A stretch of 64,000 bases of DNA from NCBI RefSeq assembly GCF_900096995.1, contig NZ_OANT01000014.1, positions 1 to 64,000 of the forward strand, read 5' to 3'. The notes beneath the pieces were generated by a model. That model did not search any database and was not told the DNA's origin. It saw only the letters and a list, made by a program, of their open reading frames with translations. This document shows, one piece after another, positions 22,572 through 32,595 of this stretch. The stretch is from Acinetobacter puyangensis. Lineage in GTDB: Bacteria; Pseudomonadota; Gammaproteobacteria; Pseudomonadales; Moraxellaceae. Positions within the stretch are counted from its first letter, which is position 1. Every line of letters begins with the position of its first letter. The translations under genes were made by a program, and so were the position numbers.

Positions 22572-25079
22572 ATGATGAAAAAGCCGAATCCGTGTAAGAA
22601 TTTTATTTTAAAACCCGTTGTACTTTCTATCCATCTTGCTTTTGCCAGTAGCTTTGTATTTGCCACCTCTAGTGCAACCGCCGGCAGTACCGAAAATATC
22701 CAGCAATATGCGATTGCGGCAGGGGATTTATCGCAGGCATTGAACCAGTTTGCAGTACAGTCCGGTGTGGCAATCTCGACGGAAGGTAAGGCGTTGACTG
22801 GCTTAACCACCAAGGGTTTATATGGAAACTATCGGGTTGAGCAGGGTTTAACTATTTTATTGCAAGGTACACCTTTTACAGCCCAACCGACCCAAGTTGG
22901 TTATATCTTGATTGGAAAAAATGACAATGACAAAGTGCAAGCTCGGGATATGGGGCAGTTAAATCCGATTGATGTGACTGCCAGAGGAACAGCAAATGGA
23001 AACGTGACCCAATTACCTGTAATTACTGTAAATGCAGAAATTACGGATGCTTCGGCTGATCAAGGCTATGTTGCCAAAAAATTAAAACAGGTCGGACCCT
23101 GGGGCGAAAAATCGTTACAGGATACGCCTTATTCGATGAGTGTGATGTCTAGTGAGCTTATTGAAAATACTGTTTCTGGTGATCTGGACCAGATGTTTAA
23201 AATGAATCCTGTTACGCAAAGCTCTGCTTTAACCACGGTCTGGGGATACCCTGTTGCTAATATTCGTGGTTTTAGTACCAGTGCAGGTATAGTCGATGGT
23301 ATGCGCCTTTCTTCTTATACGTATGGCTTAAGTACAGAAGAAATAGATCGTGTTGAAATCATGAACGGCTTAACAGGGTTTATGTATGGTGCAGGTAATG
23401 TTGGGGGAACAACAAACTATATTATCAAGCGTCCCACACAAGAAAAGCTAGCCAATCTCACCCTAGGTAATTATGGCAATCAACAATGGTTTGGTCATAT
23501 TGATTTAGGCAATAAAATTGATGAGGAAGGCCGGTGGGCTTATCGATTTAATGCCGCTTATCAAAATGGTGAAACATCAAAAGATGATCAAAATGTAGAG
23601 AAGCGACTAGTAAGTGGTGCTTTAGACTGGCAAGCGACAGATGAATTATTATTACAAGTACAAGCAGCACACAAATTCTGGCGAGTTGACCGTCCTGATA
23701 ATCGTTTCTATGCACAAGGTATAGATTACTGGCCCAAAGCATATGATAACAGTAAAACCTTTTCACCATCATGGACATACAATCAGACCGAAAGTGATCG
23801 CGCCGGTATAAATGCAACATGGCAAATCAATGATATTTTTAGCCTTAGATCAGCTTATCTATATAAAAAAGATACCCGGGAATTTGTAATTATTTACCCA
23901 ATATTTACTCCTAATGGTTGGACTATGTACAAACCAGGAAAAACTACGCCATACGATACCATCTCTCAGGGAGTATATAGCTATCTCGATGCGAAATTTA
24001 ATACCGGAACAATTCAACATAAACTCACAGTAGGATTTTCGGGAGATAATTATCAGGAGAAAAAATATACCAATAGTTATGTTCAAGATATTGATTCTGC
24101 TTATGTCACCCCAAGTCGTTTAACAGCTGATCAACTGATGAGTTTAAACTCACCAAACTTTTCAACGAATTATGGTACTCGCTATAAAGCGACAGATAAT
24201 ACCAATAAAAATATTATCATTGGCGATGAAGTGATCTTTAATGATCAGTGGAGTGCGTTATTAGGTATTAACTACACAAAACTGAATGTCAAAAGTTATA
24301 GTACATCTGGTGCAGTCGCTTCTGGATACAAAGATTCGGCGGTTACGCCTACATTTTCCTTGATTTTTAAACCATTTGAACAACTTACAACTTATGCTAG
24401 TTATATGGAAGGATTGGAGCAAGGGAGTTCTGTACCTACAACCAAAAATGAGAATGATGAATATCTATATAATGATCCAGGTAAAATTTTTGACCCTTAT
24501 ATTAGTAAACAATATGAATTGGGTGCCAAGTACGCCTTTGCAGATAATTTATTATTAAGTTCGGCATTGTTCCGAATTGAAAAGGCCAATTCTTACGAAG
24601 AGGCAGCTTCAAATGGTAAATTAACCTTGAATCAAGACGGTTTACAAATTCATCAAGGCATAGAGTTAACATTGACCGGTAAAGTAACTGATAATCTGAC
24701 AGTAATGACAGGAGGAACTTTAATGGATCTAAGTGTAGATAAAGCGACAAATGCAAATCTTAAAGGCAAAAAACCAGTAGGTGCAGCTTCAACTTTGGCA
24801 AAGATATATGCAGAATACAATCTTCCTTTTATTGAAGGCCTATCGTTGACAGGTGGTGTATATTACACAGGTAGCAAATATAAAAATAATACGAATACCC
24901 AAAAAGTTGATGGCTACACTTTGCTTGATGCTGGAGTTCGCTATAAAACACAAATTGGACAATATCCTACAACATTAAACTTAAATGCGACCAATCTGAC
25001 CAATAAAAACTATTGGTCGTCAGAATGGCAGCTGGGCGCACCCAGAAATATTGCTTTCTCAGTTAAAACCCAGTTTTAA
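22572..25079 (+). CDS. TonB-dependent siderophore receptor with N-terminal signalling (STN) domain
   Basis: An outer-membrane receptor of 835 residues from the ATG at 22572. The signal peptide ends near SSFVFA. An STN signalling domain follows (about 40-105, IAAGDLSQALNQFAVQSGV then GLYGNYRVEQGLTILLQGTP). After a linker, the plug domain starts about residue 165 (LQDTPYSMSVMSS, NIRGFS). The 22-strand barrel ends AFSVKTQF with the terminal aromatic residue. The STN domain plus the adjacent sigma/anti-sigma pair make it a FecA/FpvA-type transducer. Its ligand is unknown. The frame starts 17 codons earlier at 22521, but the MMKKP start gives a normal signal peptide. Confidence 0.92.
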   Translation: MMKKPNPCKNFILKPVVLSIHLAFASSFVFATSSATAGSTENIQQYAIAAGDLSQALNQFAVQSGVAISTEGKALTGLTTKGLYGNYRVEQGLTILLQGTPFTAQPTQVGYILIGKNDNDKVQARDMGQLNPIDVTARGTANGNVTQLPVITVNAEITDASADQGYVAKKLKQVGPWGEKSLQDTPYSMSVMSSELIENTVSGDLDQMFKMNPVTQSSALTTVWGYPVANIRGFSTSAGIVDGMRLSSYTYGLSTEEIDRVEIMNGLTGFMYGAGNVGGTTNYIIKRPTQEKLANLTLGNYGNQQWFGHIDLGNKIDEEGRWAYRFNAAYQNGETSKDDQNVEKRLVSGALDWQATDELLLQVQAAHKFWRVDRPDNRFYAQGIDYWPKAYDNSKTFSPSWTYNQTESDRAGINATWQINDIFSLRSAYLYKKDTREFVIIYPIFTPNGWTMYKPGKTTPYDTISQGVYSYLDAKFNTGTIQHKLTVGFSGDNYQEKKYTNSYVQDIDSAYVTPSRLTADQLMSLNSPNFSTNYGTRYKATDNTNKNIIIGDEVIFNDQWSALLGINYTKLNVKSYSTSGAVASGYKDSAVTPTFSLIFKPFEQLTTYASYMEGLEQGSSVPTTKNENDEYLYNDPGKIFDPYISKQYELGAKYAFADNLLLSSALFRIEKANSYEEAASNGKLTLNQDGLQIHQGIELTLTGKVTDNLTVMTGGTLMDLSVDKATNANLKGKKPVGAASTLAKIYAEYNLPFIEGLSLTGGVYYTGSKYKNNTNTQKVDGYTLLDAGVRYKTQIGQYPTTLNLNATNLTNKNYWSSEWQLGAPRNIAFSVKTQF

Positions 25080-25093
25080 TTGTTAACATAAAA

Positions 25094-25130
25094 TCCTTTC
25101 TTGAATTATGTCATGGTTCAAGAAAGGACC
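25094..25130 (+). terminator. Hairpin after the TonB receptor
   Basis: A 12-bp perfect stem TCCTTTCTTGAA (25094-25105) / TTCAAGAAAGGA (25117-25128), 14 bases past the stop. No T tract follows, so it may stabilise the 3' end rather than terminate. Confidence 0.45.
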
Positions 25131-25285
25131 TATAGAATTGGATAATTTTTTGAAACGATGTGACTTATTTAAGCACGAAGAAATAATTAGTGTAAAAAAA
25201 CAACAGACCAATGAATCTTAAAGTAAAAAATTCATTTTTCCCTTGACGATAGCGGTAAATATTCATAATATTCGCCACACGGAAA

Positions 25286-25370
<85 letters not shown>

Positions 25371-25547
25371 ATTAAATAATAAAATCAATAACTTAAATTT
25401 TTTGGCGTAAATTTAACGCAAATCTAAAGTTCTCTATCATTTAAAAGTAATCTCATCATTTGCATACTGTCATCAATTGCTCATCGAATCGTCATTGATT
25501 TGTCATCGCTTTTATCTAGTGTTGGATAAAAATGAGGAGTACAAATT

Positions 25548-26327
25548 ATGTTGGAAAAATTCAATCAGTACCGTCAAACGCTTACTTCACCGCGACTAAA
25601 AAATAAAAATAACGCTACGCAATTTCGTTTTGAATGGGTCGATGACCTAAAACAGTTGCGTCAGGTTCAGCAATTCAGAGCCAAACAATTTGCCGATCAA
25701 TTCGGAATTTCTTTTGAGCAGGGGCTGGATCAGGATGTTTATGATTTCGGCTGTGAACATGCCGTATTACGGGAAAAATGGTCTGGAGAGATTGTCGCAT
25801 ATACCCGGTTAAAACAATTTAAAGGACATGAACTGGCACAAAGTTATAGTGCGCAGGAATTTGATGTGGTATCCCGATTGTCACATTTACCCAATATTGT
25901 CGAAGTCGGCCGTACCTGTGTGCATCCACAATTTCGTTCCGGTAAGGCATTATCGATGTTATGGTTAAATCTTGCACCAAAAGTTTTATGGGGCATGCGG
26001 GCGAAATATCTGATGGGCTGTGTCAGTATCCGTTTGGAGGATAATCTGGCCCGTGCTTATCATACCCATCGTTATTTACAGCAATTAGATGCTTCACAAA
26101 GCATCAATATTCAGTCAAAACAGCAATTCGAGCCAAATATACCGAGCCATAGTTTTGCGCAGGATGAACGCATTCCAAAGTTATTCGATGCTTATTTGAG
26201 TATGCAGGCAAAACTCTCAAAGCAAGCCTATTATGATAAAGATTTCAATTGTTTGGATTATTTTGTGTTTTTAGAAGTGAATCAGGTTGCCAAGTCATTT
26301 GTTATGAATAAAATGATTAAAAAATAG
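25548..26327 (+). CDS. OlsB-like GNAT acyltransferase
   Basis: A 259-residue protein of the PF13444 GNAT family. FRAKQFADQFGI, the segment VEVGRTCVHPQFRSGKALSM and LMGCVSIR match OlsB, the ornithine N-acyltransferase that makes lyso-ornithine lipid with acyl-ACP. An OlsA-like partner is not obvious next to it; the PlsC-like gene at 11841 is far away. GAGGAG lies before the ATG. The activity is inferred from family likeness, and related GNATs make other N-acyl amino acids. Confidence 0.75.
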   Translation: MLEKFNQYRQTLTSPRLKNKNNATQFRFEWVDDLKQLRQVQQFRAKQFADQFGISFEQGLDQDVYDFGCEHAVLREKWSGEIVAYTRLKQFKGHELAQSYSAQEFDVVSRLSHLPNIVEVGRTCVHPQFRSGKALSMLWLNLAPKVLWGMRAKYLMGCVSIRLEDNLARAYHTHRYLQQLDASQSINIQSKQQFEPNIPSHSFAQDERIPKLFDAYLSMQAKLSKQAYYDKDFNCLDYFVFLEVNQVAKSFVMNKMIKK

Positions 26328-26428
26328 GTTTTATATATCTTTTATAGATAAGTATATATGGATTGAAATTTGCATCCCTATTTTTGCTCATGCACAATAT
26401 AAGCAGAAATAAGGGTTAAATGAAATCT

Positions 26429-27277
26429 ATGTGTCAGTTATTGGGAATGAATTGTGCAACACCTACGGATATTAATTTTTCGTTCCGTGGGTTTTCTCAA
26501 CGCGCAGGTATTACTTCAGACCATTCAGATGGTTTTGGTATTGCTTTCTTTGAGGATAAAGCATGTCGATTGTTTGTAGACAATCAATCGGCTGTGGATT
26601 CTCCTTTGGCTGAATTAATCCGTAATTATCCGATTAAATCCCGAAATGTGATTGCACATATTCGTAAAGCAACACAGGGTAAAATTAATCTTGAAAACTC
26701 GCATCCATTTATGCGGGAGTTGTGGGGCCGTCAATGGATTTTTGCCCATAATGGCGATTTAAAGGATTTTAATCCTGTATTAAGCGGGCGTTATCAGCCA
26801 ATTGGTGATACAGATAGTGAAGTGGCGTTTTGCTATATTCTGGAGCAGCTTTCTTCCCGCTTTGGTGGTGTTCAACCAACGCTGGATGATATTTTTGCAT
26901 GCTTGGCAGAAATTGCCCCTCAGATTGCAGAGTATGGGACCTTTAATTTCTTTTTATCCAATGGTCAGGCATTATTTAGCTATGCAACCACCAAGTTACA
27001 CTGGATTATTCGTGAGTATCCATTTCAAAATGCACATCTGATAGATGTCGATATGGATATTGATTTTAGTACAGTGACTACGCCTGATGATCGGGTAGCA
27101 GTGATCACCACCGAACCGCTGACCAATAATGAAACATGGCAGGCTTATCAACCGGGTGAGATGATTTTGTTTAAAGATGGAAAAATAGAAAAGCAGGCAT
27201 TGACCATAGTAAAACGTTTACAACGTGAACGGCAAGATCCAAGTCTAATTCGTAAAACCAAAGCAGATATTTATTAA
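26429..27277 (+). CDS. Class II glutamine amidotransferase, YafJ-like
   Basis: A glutaminase-type (Ntn-hydrolase) protein closely resembling E. coli YafJ. It shows MCQLLGMNCATPTDINFSFR, the SDGFGIAFFED block, VIAHIRKATQG, and NSHPFMRELWGRQWIFAHNGD. The nucleophile must be the N-terminal Cys after Met removal, so I start at the ATG at 26429. An upstream in-frame ATG at 26420 has the better-spaced AAGGG but would put three residues before Met-Cys. The physiological acceptor of the ammonia is unknown. Confidence 0.85.
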   Translation: MCQLLGMNCATPTDINFSFRGFSQRAGITSDHSDGFGIAFFEDKACRLFVDNQSAVDSPLAELIRNYPIKSRNVIAHIRKATQGKINLENSHPFMRELWGRQWIFAHNGDLKDFNPVLSGRYQPIGDTDSEVAFCYILEQLSSRFGGVQPTLDDIFACLAEIAPQIAEYGTFNFFLSNGQALFSYATTKLHWIIREYPFQNAHLIDVDMDIDFSTVTTPDDRVAVITTEPLTNNETWQAYQPGEMILFKDGKIEKQALTIVKRLQRERQDPSLIRKTKADIY

Positions 27278-27521
27278 TAAAAAGTAGGGTGTTATTGGCA
27301 AGTTTATTGCTTAATTGTCAATATATCTTCCCTACTAACTTATTGAATTGGTTAAAAAATACTTTAGCCTTTTGCTCAAGATTTACTGTTAATTCCATAA
27401 TTTAATTCAGGAATTTTTTAGGATCTGCCTTTTTGGGTAATTCTTAGTAATTTACTTGTTTTTATTTAAATTTATTTAACAGTACCATGGTGCTTAGTGA
27501 GGCAACATAGGTCTGATCTCC

Positions 27522-27983
27522 ATGGCAATGAAATGGTTAAGTGAATACGATACTGGTATCGAAGTGATTGATGAACAACACAAACGTATTGTGGATTATA
27601 TCAATGATCTTGAAGATGTATTATCAATGGGTAATTATCAACGCTTTCAGATTCAGGACGTTTTGAATAATATTATAGATTATACCCAATCGCATTTTAC
27701 CTTTGAAGAAAGTTTGCAGGAAGAAGCGAACTATAAATATCGTGTGCCACACAAACGTGTTCATGACCTGTTTATTCGTAAAGTTGAAAGTTATCGTGAG
27801 CGTTTCAATGCGGGTGAGTCGATTGAACAGGAATTGCATCAATTATTATGTAGTTGGTTAATTAATCATATTAAACATGATGACCGTGACTACGTTGGCG
27901 CAGTAAAAGAAAATATGATTGGTATTATCAAACAACACGAGAAGAAAAAAGGGAAAAGCTGGTTTGCTCGTTTTTTTAGTTAA
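27522..27983 (+). CDS. Bacteriohemerythrin
   Basis: A 153-residue single-domain hemerythrin binding O2 at a non-heme di-iron centre. The expected ligands are visible: H20 (IDEQHKRI), H58 and E62 (HFTFEE), H77, H81 (HKRVH), H116 and D121 (HIKHDD). The C-terminal tail is basic and aromatic (KKGKSWFARFFS), possibly membrane-associating. It is a single gene, with a 243-base AT-rich leader and a strong terminator. Roles in O2 delivery or sensing are known for the family; the specific role here is unknown. Confidence 0.93.
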   Translation: MAMKWLSEYDTGIEVIDEQHKRIVDYINDLEDVLSMGNYQRFQIQDVLNNIIDYTQSHFTFEESLQEEANYKYRVPHKRVHDLFIRKVESYRERFNAGESIEQELHQLLCSWLINHIKHDDRDYVGAVKENMIGIIKQHEKKKGKSWFARFFS

Positions 27984-28018
27984 ACCGAAAATAACGAAAT
28001 GGACTTTGGCTTCGCGCG

Positions 28019-28047
28019 GCAAATCATTTAAATGATTTGCTTTTTTT
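28019..28047 (+). terminator. Terminator after bacteriohemerythrin
   Basis: A perfect 22-bp palindrome (28019-28040: GCAAATCATTT, then its complement) followed directly by TTTTTTT. Confidence 0.88.
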
Positions 28048-28127
28048 ATGTCTGAAAGTTTTGCTTTTATGAGGTTTGAAAGGCAAAATACGCTTAAGTT
28101 TTTTATTGCAATTGCAAAAGAGGCATC

Positions 28128-29216
28128 ATGCAAGACCAGCGCACTTCTTTCTGGACAACTCCTATTTTAGCCTTTTGTTTATCTTTATTGTTAAGTGTAT
28201 CGCTTGCCCCAGCGTTGGGGCTGGTTGATTATCAACAATATGATTTTTGGCTATTTTGGGTGTTTTCCATGTTGATTTTGGCTTTGCCATTTACAATTTT
28301 AGAAATAGCTTTGGCAAAACGCGCACAATCTACACCGCTTCAAGCTTTTGTCAAATTAACCCGCGAAGCGGATCGCAGTACCAGATGGCGCTTAATTGGC
28401 TGGGGTGCAGTGGTTTTTATTCCTTTTTTGGCTGGTGGAATTTTAGAGTTTGCAGCTCAGCATATTGATACGCAGTTCACGTTGCCATTTTCTCATAGCA
28501 TTTTGCTATTAATTTGTGCCGTGGTTGCAGTAGCCTTATCATTGTTACCTCGCCTGATTTTATTCATTGCCTTGTTCGTTGCGACATTGGCTGTGATCAT
28601 CATTGGCGTGCTGTCCAATACCGTACATACATGGCAATGGACAGCATTCGAATTAAAAGAATGGGCAAAAGTGGTGACGCTTACATTGGTAACCGGTGGT
28701 TTGGGACTGGGGCTTTATTGGCAAAATGCGGTCAATGCGGTCAAAACTGAGCAGAAAGCGCTGCCTGTGGTTTTACCAATATGGCTCGCGCAGGTCTTGG
28801 GACTCGGTGCATTTATATTTGTGAGTAAAGTTCATTCTAATCTGCATGCGGTGGTTTTGCTGATTGCTGCCGTGATTCTGGCCGGGATTTTTTTACAGTA
28901 TGTCCGTGAGCAATTTTTAGAGCGTCAGGTCTCTATTGTGATTCAGGCAATCATACTGTTACTGCCAATTTTGGTTTGGGCAATTCCTCAAGCAAGTTCA
29001 GCTTTTTATGATGTGGTGATTTTTTTCGGATTAGCCCTTTGTTTTGCTCATGCAGTGTTTGCCGGTTGGTTAATGAAAATTAGTCATTTGCGTAAATCAA
29101 TTAATTTTTCCAGTGAAGCGAGCTACAATGTCTGGCGAGTGCTGATTCGTATTATTGTTCCACTTTCCATTATTTTGGCATTGATTGGCTGGATTATGGC
29201 ATTGACGGGAGTTTGA
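28128..29216 (+). CDS. Ten-helix membrane protein, distant SNF/LeuT-like
   Basis: A 362-residue integral membrane protein with about 10 hydrophobic helices. The early part (FSMLILALPFTILEIALAKR) recalls the TM2 region of sodium:neurotransmitter-type symporters, where a PxLxLExxLGRR pattern occurs. The glycine-rich TM1 sodium site is not evident, and the protein is shorter than usual for that family. Transport function is therefore uncertain. GAGG precedes the ATG. The rnfH-like gene starts one base after its stop, so both are one transcript. Confidence 0.55.
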   Translation: MQDQRTSFWTTPILAFCLSLLLSVSLAPALGLVDYQQYDFWLFWVFSMLILALPFTILEIALAKRAQSTPLQAFVKLTREADRSTRWRLIGWGAVVFIPFLAGGILEFAAQHIDTQFTLPFSHSILLLICAVVAVALSLLPRLILFIALFVATLAVIIIGVLSNTVHTWQWTAFELKEWAKVVTLTLVTGGLGLGLYWQNAVNAVKTEQKALPVVLPIWLAQVLGLGAFIFVSKVHSNLHAVVLLIAAVILAGIFLQYVREQFLERQVSIVIQAIILLLPILVWAIPQASSAFYDVVIFFGLALCFAHAVFAGWLMKISHLRKSINFSSEASYNVWRVLIRIIVPLSIILALIGWIMALTGV

Positions 29217-29217
29217 T

Positions 29218-29553
29218 TTGAGCTTGGCAAAAGTATGGGTTGTCTATTGTGCTGAAGATCAGCAATATGCAATTCATCTTCCTTTTCTACAAGGAATGAC
29301 GGCTGCACAGGCTTTGACACAAAGCCAGTTGGCGCAAAAAGTGATATTACCTGAACCTTTGCAGCTGGGTGTTTTCGGTTTAAAAATTAAGGATCCGGAA
29401 CATTATCTGTTAAGTGCAGGAGATCGATTGGAGATTTATCGCCCATTAAAAATGAATCCTAAAGAGGTGAGACGAAAGCGCGCAGCACAACATCCTGTTG
29501 GACGTTTTAGTCGGGGTAATCAATGGCGTAAGCAGCAAAAAACCACTGAATAA
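29218..29553 (+). CDS. rnfH: RnfH-family ubiquitin-like protein
   Basis: A 111-residue small protein. The beta-grasp core (VWVVYCAEDQQYAIHL) leads into the family signature LSAGDRLEIYRPLKMNPKEV and RRKRAA. RnfH-like proteins are often found near the smpB/ratA or rnf genes; here the gene sits behind a membrane protein. The start is TTG, one base past the upstream stop. The stop codon lies in the loop of the terminator hairpin. Function is poorly defined in the family. Confidence 0.85.
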   Translation: MSLAKVWVVYCAEDQQYAIHLPFLQGMTAAQALTQSQLAQKVILPEPLQLGVFGLKIKDPEHYLLSAGDRLEIYRPLKMNPKEVRRKRAAQHPVGRFSRGNQWRKQQKTTE

Positions 29554-29571
29554 TTCAGTGGTTTTTTTATG
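29538..29571 (+). terminator. Terminator overlapping the rnfH stop codon
   Basis: AACCACTGAA (29541-29550) pairs with TTCAGTGGTT (29554-29563), and the loop is the TAA stop codon. A T run follows. The left A run could also serve the convergent cysB gene. Confidence 0.9.
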
Positions 29572-29625
29572 GGAGAGGGTTTATTGACTTAATGGTATTT
29601 TATATCAATCAAGTTGAAACATTGC

Positions 29626-30549
29626 TTATTCTTCAGGATAAGCGGCTTTTTTCAAGGCCTTGATGTCTGTGGTCGGTGAGCACAAGGAAATGAAATCATA
29701 GCCGTAACCACGCAACAAATGACCTTTTCTAACGGCAATCCATGTGGTATTGACACCAAAGATATCGGTATTGATCTGCTTTAAGCGGTGGTCGCGTTCT
29801 GCATCATAGGCCAGACTGTTAACGATTCCGACACCCATGCCCAGTTCAACATAAGTTTTAATGACATCGGCATCCAGTGCTGCCATGACGATATCCGCTT
29901 CTAATCCGGCATCATCAAAAGCTTTATCAATTTTTGATCGTCCGGTAAAACCACCATGATAGGTAATGAGTGGATAAGCGGCTAAATCGACAAGAGAAAT
30001 TTGACTATGCTGGGCAAGCGGATGATCCTTCGGCGTAATCACCGAATGTTCCCATTGATAGTAGGGTGTACTTGCCAGCATTTCTTCAGCAGTTAAGGAT
30101 TCAGTTGCGATCCCGATATCAGCTTCGCCCTGTAATAACATTTCGGTAATTTCAGTCGGGCTAGCTTGTTGCAGGATCAGATGCACTTTTGGAAACAGTT
30201 TTTTAAACTGACTGACAATCGGGGGTAATACATATCTGGCTTGGGTATGCGTGGTCGCAATGGTTAAGGTTCCTTCATCTACACGATTAAAGTCGTCTGC
30301 CAGACGTTTGATATTATCCGCATCCACAAGCATGCGTTCAACAATATTTAATAACGCTTGGCCGGGTTCGGTTAAACCCAATAAGCGTTTGCCTTTACGG
30401 ATAAAAAGCTGAACACCTAACTCATCTTCAAGGTCTTTAATATGTTTACTCACACCTGATTGTGAGGTGTAGAGTGCTGCGGAGGCTTCGGTCAAATTAT
30501 AATTTTGACGCACTGTTTCCCGAATAATACGGAGTTGTTGGAAATTCAC
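29626..30549 (-). CDS. cysB: LysR-type regulator CysB
   Basis: A 307-residue LysR regulator. The N-terminal winged helix (MNFQQLRIIRETVRQNYNLT, ALYTSQSGVSKHIKDLEDEL) is characteristic of CysB/Cbl. The effector domain has TTHTQARYVLPP, seen in CysB for the N-acetylserine/sulfate pocket. CysB activates sulfate-assimilation genes. Here it lies directly downstream of cysA on the same strand, so it may be co-transcribed with the transporter it regulates. Confidence 0.92.
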   Translation of the reverse strand: MNFQQLRIIRETVRQNYNLTEASAALYTSQSGVSKHIKDLEDELGVQLFIRKGKRLLGLTEPGQALLNIVERMLVDADNIKRLADDFNRVDEGTLTIATTHTQARYVLPPIVSQFKKLFPKVHLILQQASPTEITEMLLQGEADIGIATESLTAEEMLASTPYYQWEHSVITPKDHPLAQHSQISLVDLAAYPLITYHGGFTGRSKIDKAFDDAGLEADIVMAALDADVIKTYVELGMGVGIVNSLAYDAERDHRLKQINTDIFGVNTTWIAVRKGHLLRGYGYDFISLCSPTTDIKALKKAAYPEE

Positions 30550-30597
30550 TTTAATCTCTCTCCCAAATGATGAGCGTTACACCATTTAAGTGTGTGG

Positions 30598-31662
30598 TTA
30601 CGCATATTGCGCTGCATCAAATAAATGGAAATTTGTTGCAGTAATCCAGACAGTTTGTTGACTGCGTAATTTTAAAAGGTCTGATTGTTCAGGCGTTAAG
30701 GAAATTTCGATGAGACGCCCATCCTGATCCTGTAACTCGGCACGGATATCGCCAGCAATCCAGACTTCACGTAGGAAATTGGCTTCTATTGCATTGTCGT
30801 GCGGTGCAGTATGAATGTGCAATTCATTTGGACGGGCAAATGCAATGATATTGCCATCTTGCGTTTCTGAATGTTGCGGCAGAATAATCTGATTTTGACC
30901 AAGTTGTAAGGTATTGTGTTGTAAAGTACCATCAAAACGGTTGGCTTGTCCCAGAAAATCAAACACAAATGGACTTGCAGGATGATCATAAACTTGACGA
31001 GGCGTGCCAATTTGTTCAACCTGACCTTTGTTCATGACCACAATCTGATCGGCAACTTCCAGTGCTTCTTCTTGGTCATGTGTAACAAAAATAGAGGTAA
31101 TATGTAGCTCATCATGTAGGGTACGTAACCAGCGACGAAGTTCTTTACGAACTTTGGCGTCCAATGCACCAAAGGGTTCATCCAGTAACAATACACGGGG
31201 TTCAACGGCTAATGCCCGTGCCAGTGCAATACGCTGACGTTGACCACCAGAAAGCTGGGCAGGGTAGCGATCAGCCAGAAAACCAAGTTGTACCAAATCC
31301 AACAGGCGTGTCACACGTTTTTTGATTTCGGCTTCATTGGGACGTGTAGCACGTGGACGCACCCGTAATCCAAATGCGACATTGTCAAACACGGTCATAT
31401 GGCGAAACAGGGCATAGTGCTGGAACACGAAGCCAACTTGACGGTGTCGGACATGCAGGGTTGTGGCATCGTGACCTTCTAACAATACCTGACCTTGATC
31501 AGCTGATTCCAGACCTGCAATGATACGCAACAGGGAGGTTTTACCGCAGCCTGATGGGCCTAGTAATGCAACCAGTTCACCTTCCGGGAAATCCAGTGTA
31601 ATGTCTTTTAACGCATGGAATGCACCAAAATGTTTATTAATACCTTTAACTTGAATACTCAT
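30598..31662 (-). CDS. cysA: Sulfate/thiosulfate ABC transporter ATPase CysA
   Basis: A 354-residue ATPase powering sulfate import. Walker A GPSGCGKT is at residues 35-42, signature [16 protein letters not shown] is near 137, and Walker [14 protein letters not shown] and the His loop [13 protein letters not shown] are present. The C-terminal ~110 residues form the TOBE-like regulatory domain. It follows cysW by 48 bases in sbp-hydrolase-cysT-cysW-cysA-cysB. Confidence 0.97.
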   Translation of the reverse strand: MSIQVKGINKHFGAFHALKDITLDFPEGELVALLGPSGCGKTSLLRIIAGLESADQGQVLLEGHDATTLHVRHRQVGFVFQHYALFRHMTVFDNVAFGLRVRPRATRPNEAEIKKRVTRLLDLVQLGFLADRYPAQLSGGQRQRIALARALAVEPRVLLLDEPFGALDAKVRKELRRWLRTLHDELHITSIFVTHDQEEALEVADQIVVMNKGQVEQIGTPRQVYDHPASPFVFDFLGQANRFDGTLQHNTLQLGQNQIILPQHSETQDGNIIAFARPNELHIHTAPHDNAIEANFLREVWIAGDIRAELQDQDGRLIEISLTPEQSDLLKLRSQQTVWITATNFHLFDAAQYA

Positions 31663-31710
31663 TTTTTTATCCTAAACTGTTAAACCAAGGTTGATTTTTA
31701 GTCCTAATCT

Positions 31711-32595
31711 TTATTGCGAAGCTTGATCATCATGTTGTAATGACTGCTCTTGACGATATTCGATCCAAGATTTCACAATTAAGGTGACAATGGCCAATAA
31801 TGCCAACAGGGTTGCTACTGCAAAAGCGGCACTAAAACTATATTCGTTATAGAGAATCTCTACATGCAGAGGTAATGTATTGGTTTCTCCACGAATATGG
31901 CCGGATACCACGGATACCGCACCAAACTCACCCATTGCCCGTGCATTACATAGAATTACGCCATATAACAAACCCCATTTGATATTGGGTAATGTCACAT
32001 TCCAGAAGGTTTGCCAGCCTGAAGCACCGAGTACAATCGCTGCTTCTTCTTCTTCTGTACCTTGAGCTTCCATCAGTGGGATCAATTCACGTGCGACAAA
32101 AGGAACCGTAATAAAGACTGTGGCCAGCACAATGGCAGGAACCGCATACAGAATTTTGACATCGTGATCCTGTAACCACACGCCCCACCAGCCTTGTGTA
32201 CCAAACATCAGGACCAGCATTAAACCGGCAATCACTGGTGATACAGAGAACGGGATATCGATTAACGTGGTTAATAATGATTTCCCTTTAAATTTGAATT
32301 TGGCCACAGACCATGCTGCTGCAATACCAAATACGACATTTAAAGGCACTGCAATGGCAGCAGTCAGTAAAGTTAGTTTCACCGCAGATAAAGTATCGGG
32401 TTCCACCAAGGCTCTAAAAAATACCTCTATCCCTTGTCGAAATGCTTCAACAAATACCAGAACCAGCGGTAACAACAGGCAACTGGCAAAGAAAATCAGT
32501 GCAATTGTCAGTAAAATATAACGGACAATGGTCGGTTCACGGGTTGCATCACGAGATTGTAATTTAGTGGCTAAAGAACTGTTAACTGAACTCAT
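31711..32595 (-). CDS. cysW: Sulfate ABC transporter permease CysW
   Basis: An inner-membrane permease of 294 residues with about six helices. The EAA loop region is [20 protein letters not shown] and the VARELIPL segment precedes it. The frame is open 11 codons further, but the ATG at 32595 has GGGAGA upstream and overlaps the cysT stop as ATGA, implying translational coupling. It pairs with CysT and CysA. Confidence 0.95.
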   Translation of the reverse strand: MSSVNSSLATKLQSRDATREPTIVRYILLTIALIFFASCLLLPLVLVFVEAFRQGIEVFFRALVEPDTLSAVKLTLLTAAIAVPLNVVFGIAAAWSVAKFKFKGKSLLTTLIDIPFSVSPVIAGLMLVLMFGTQGWWGVWLQDHDVKILYAVPAIVLATVFITVPFVARELIPLMEAQGTEEEEAAIVLGASGWQTFWNVTLPNIKWGLLYGVILCNARAMGEFGAVSVVSGHIRGETNTLPLHVEILYNEYSFSAAFAVATLLALLAIVTLIVKSWIEYRQEQSLQHDDQASQ

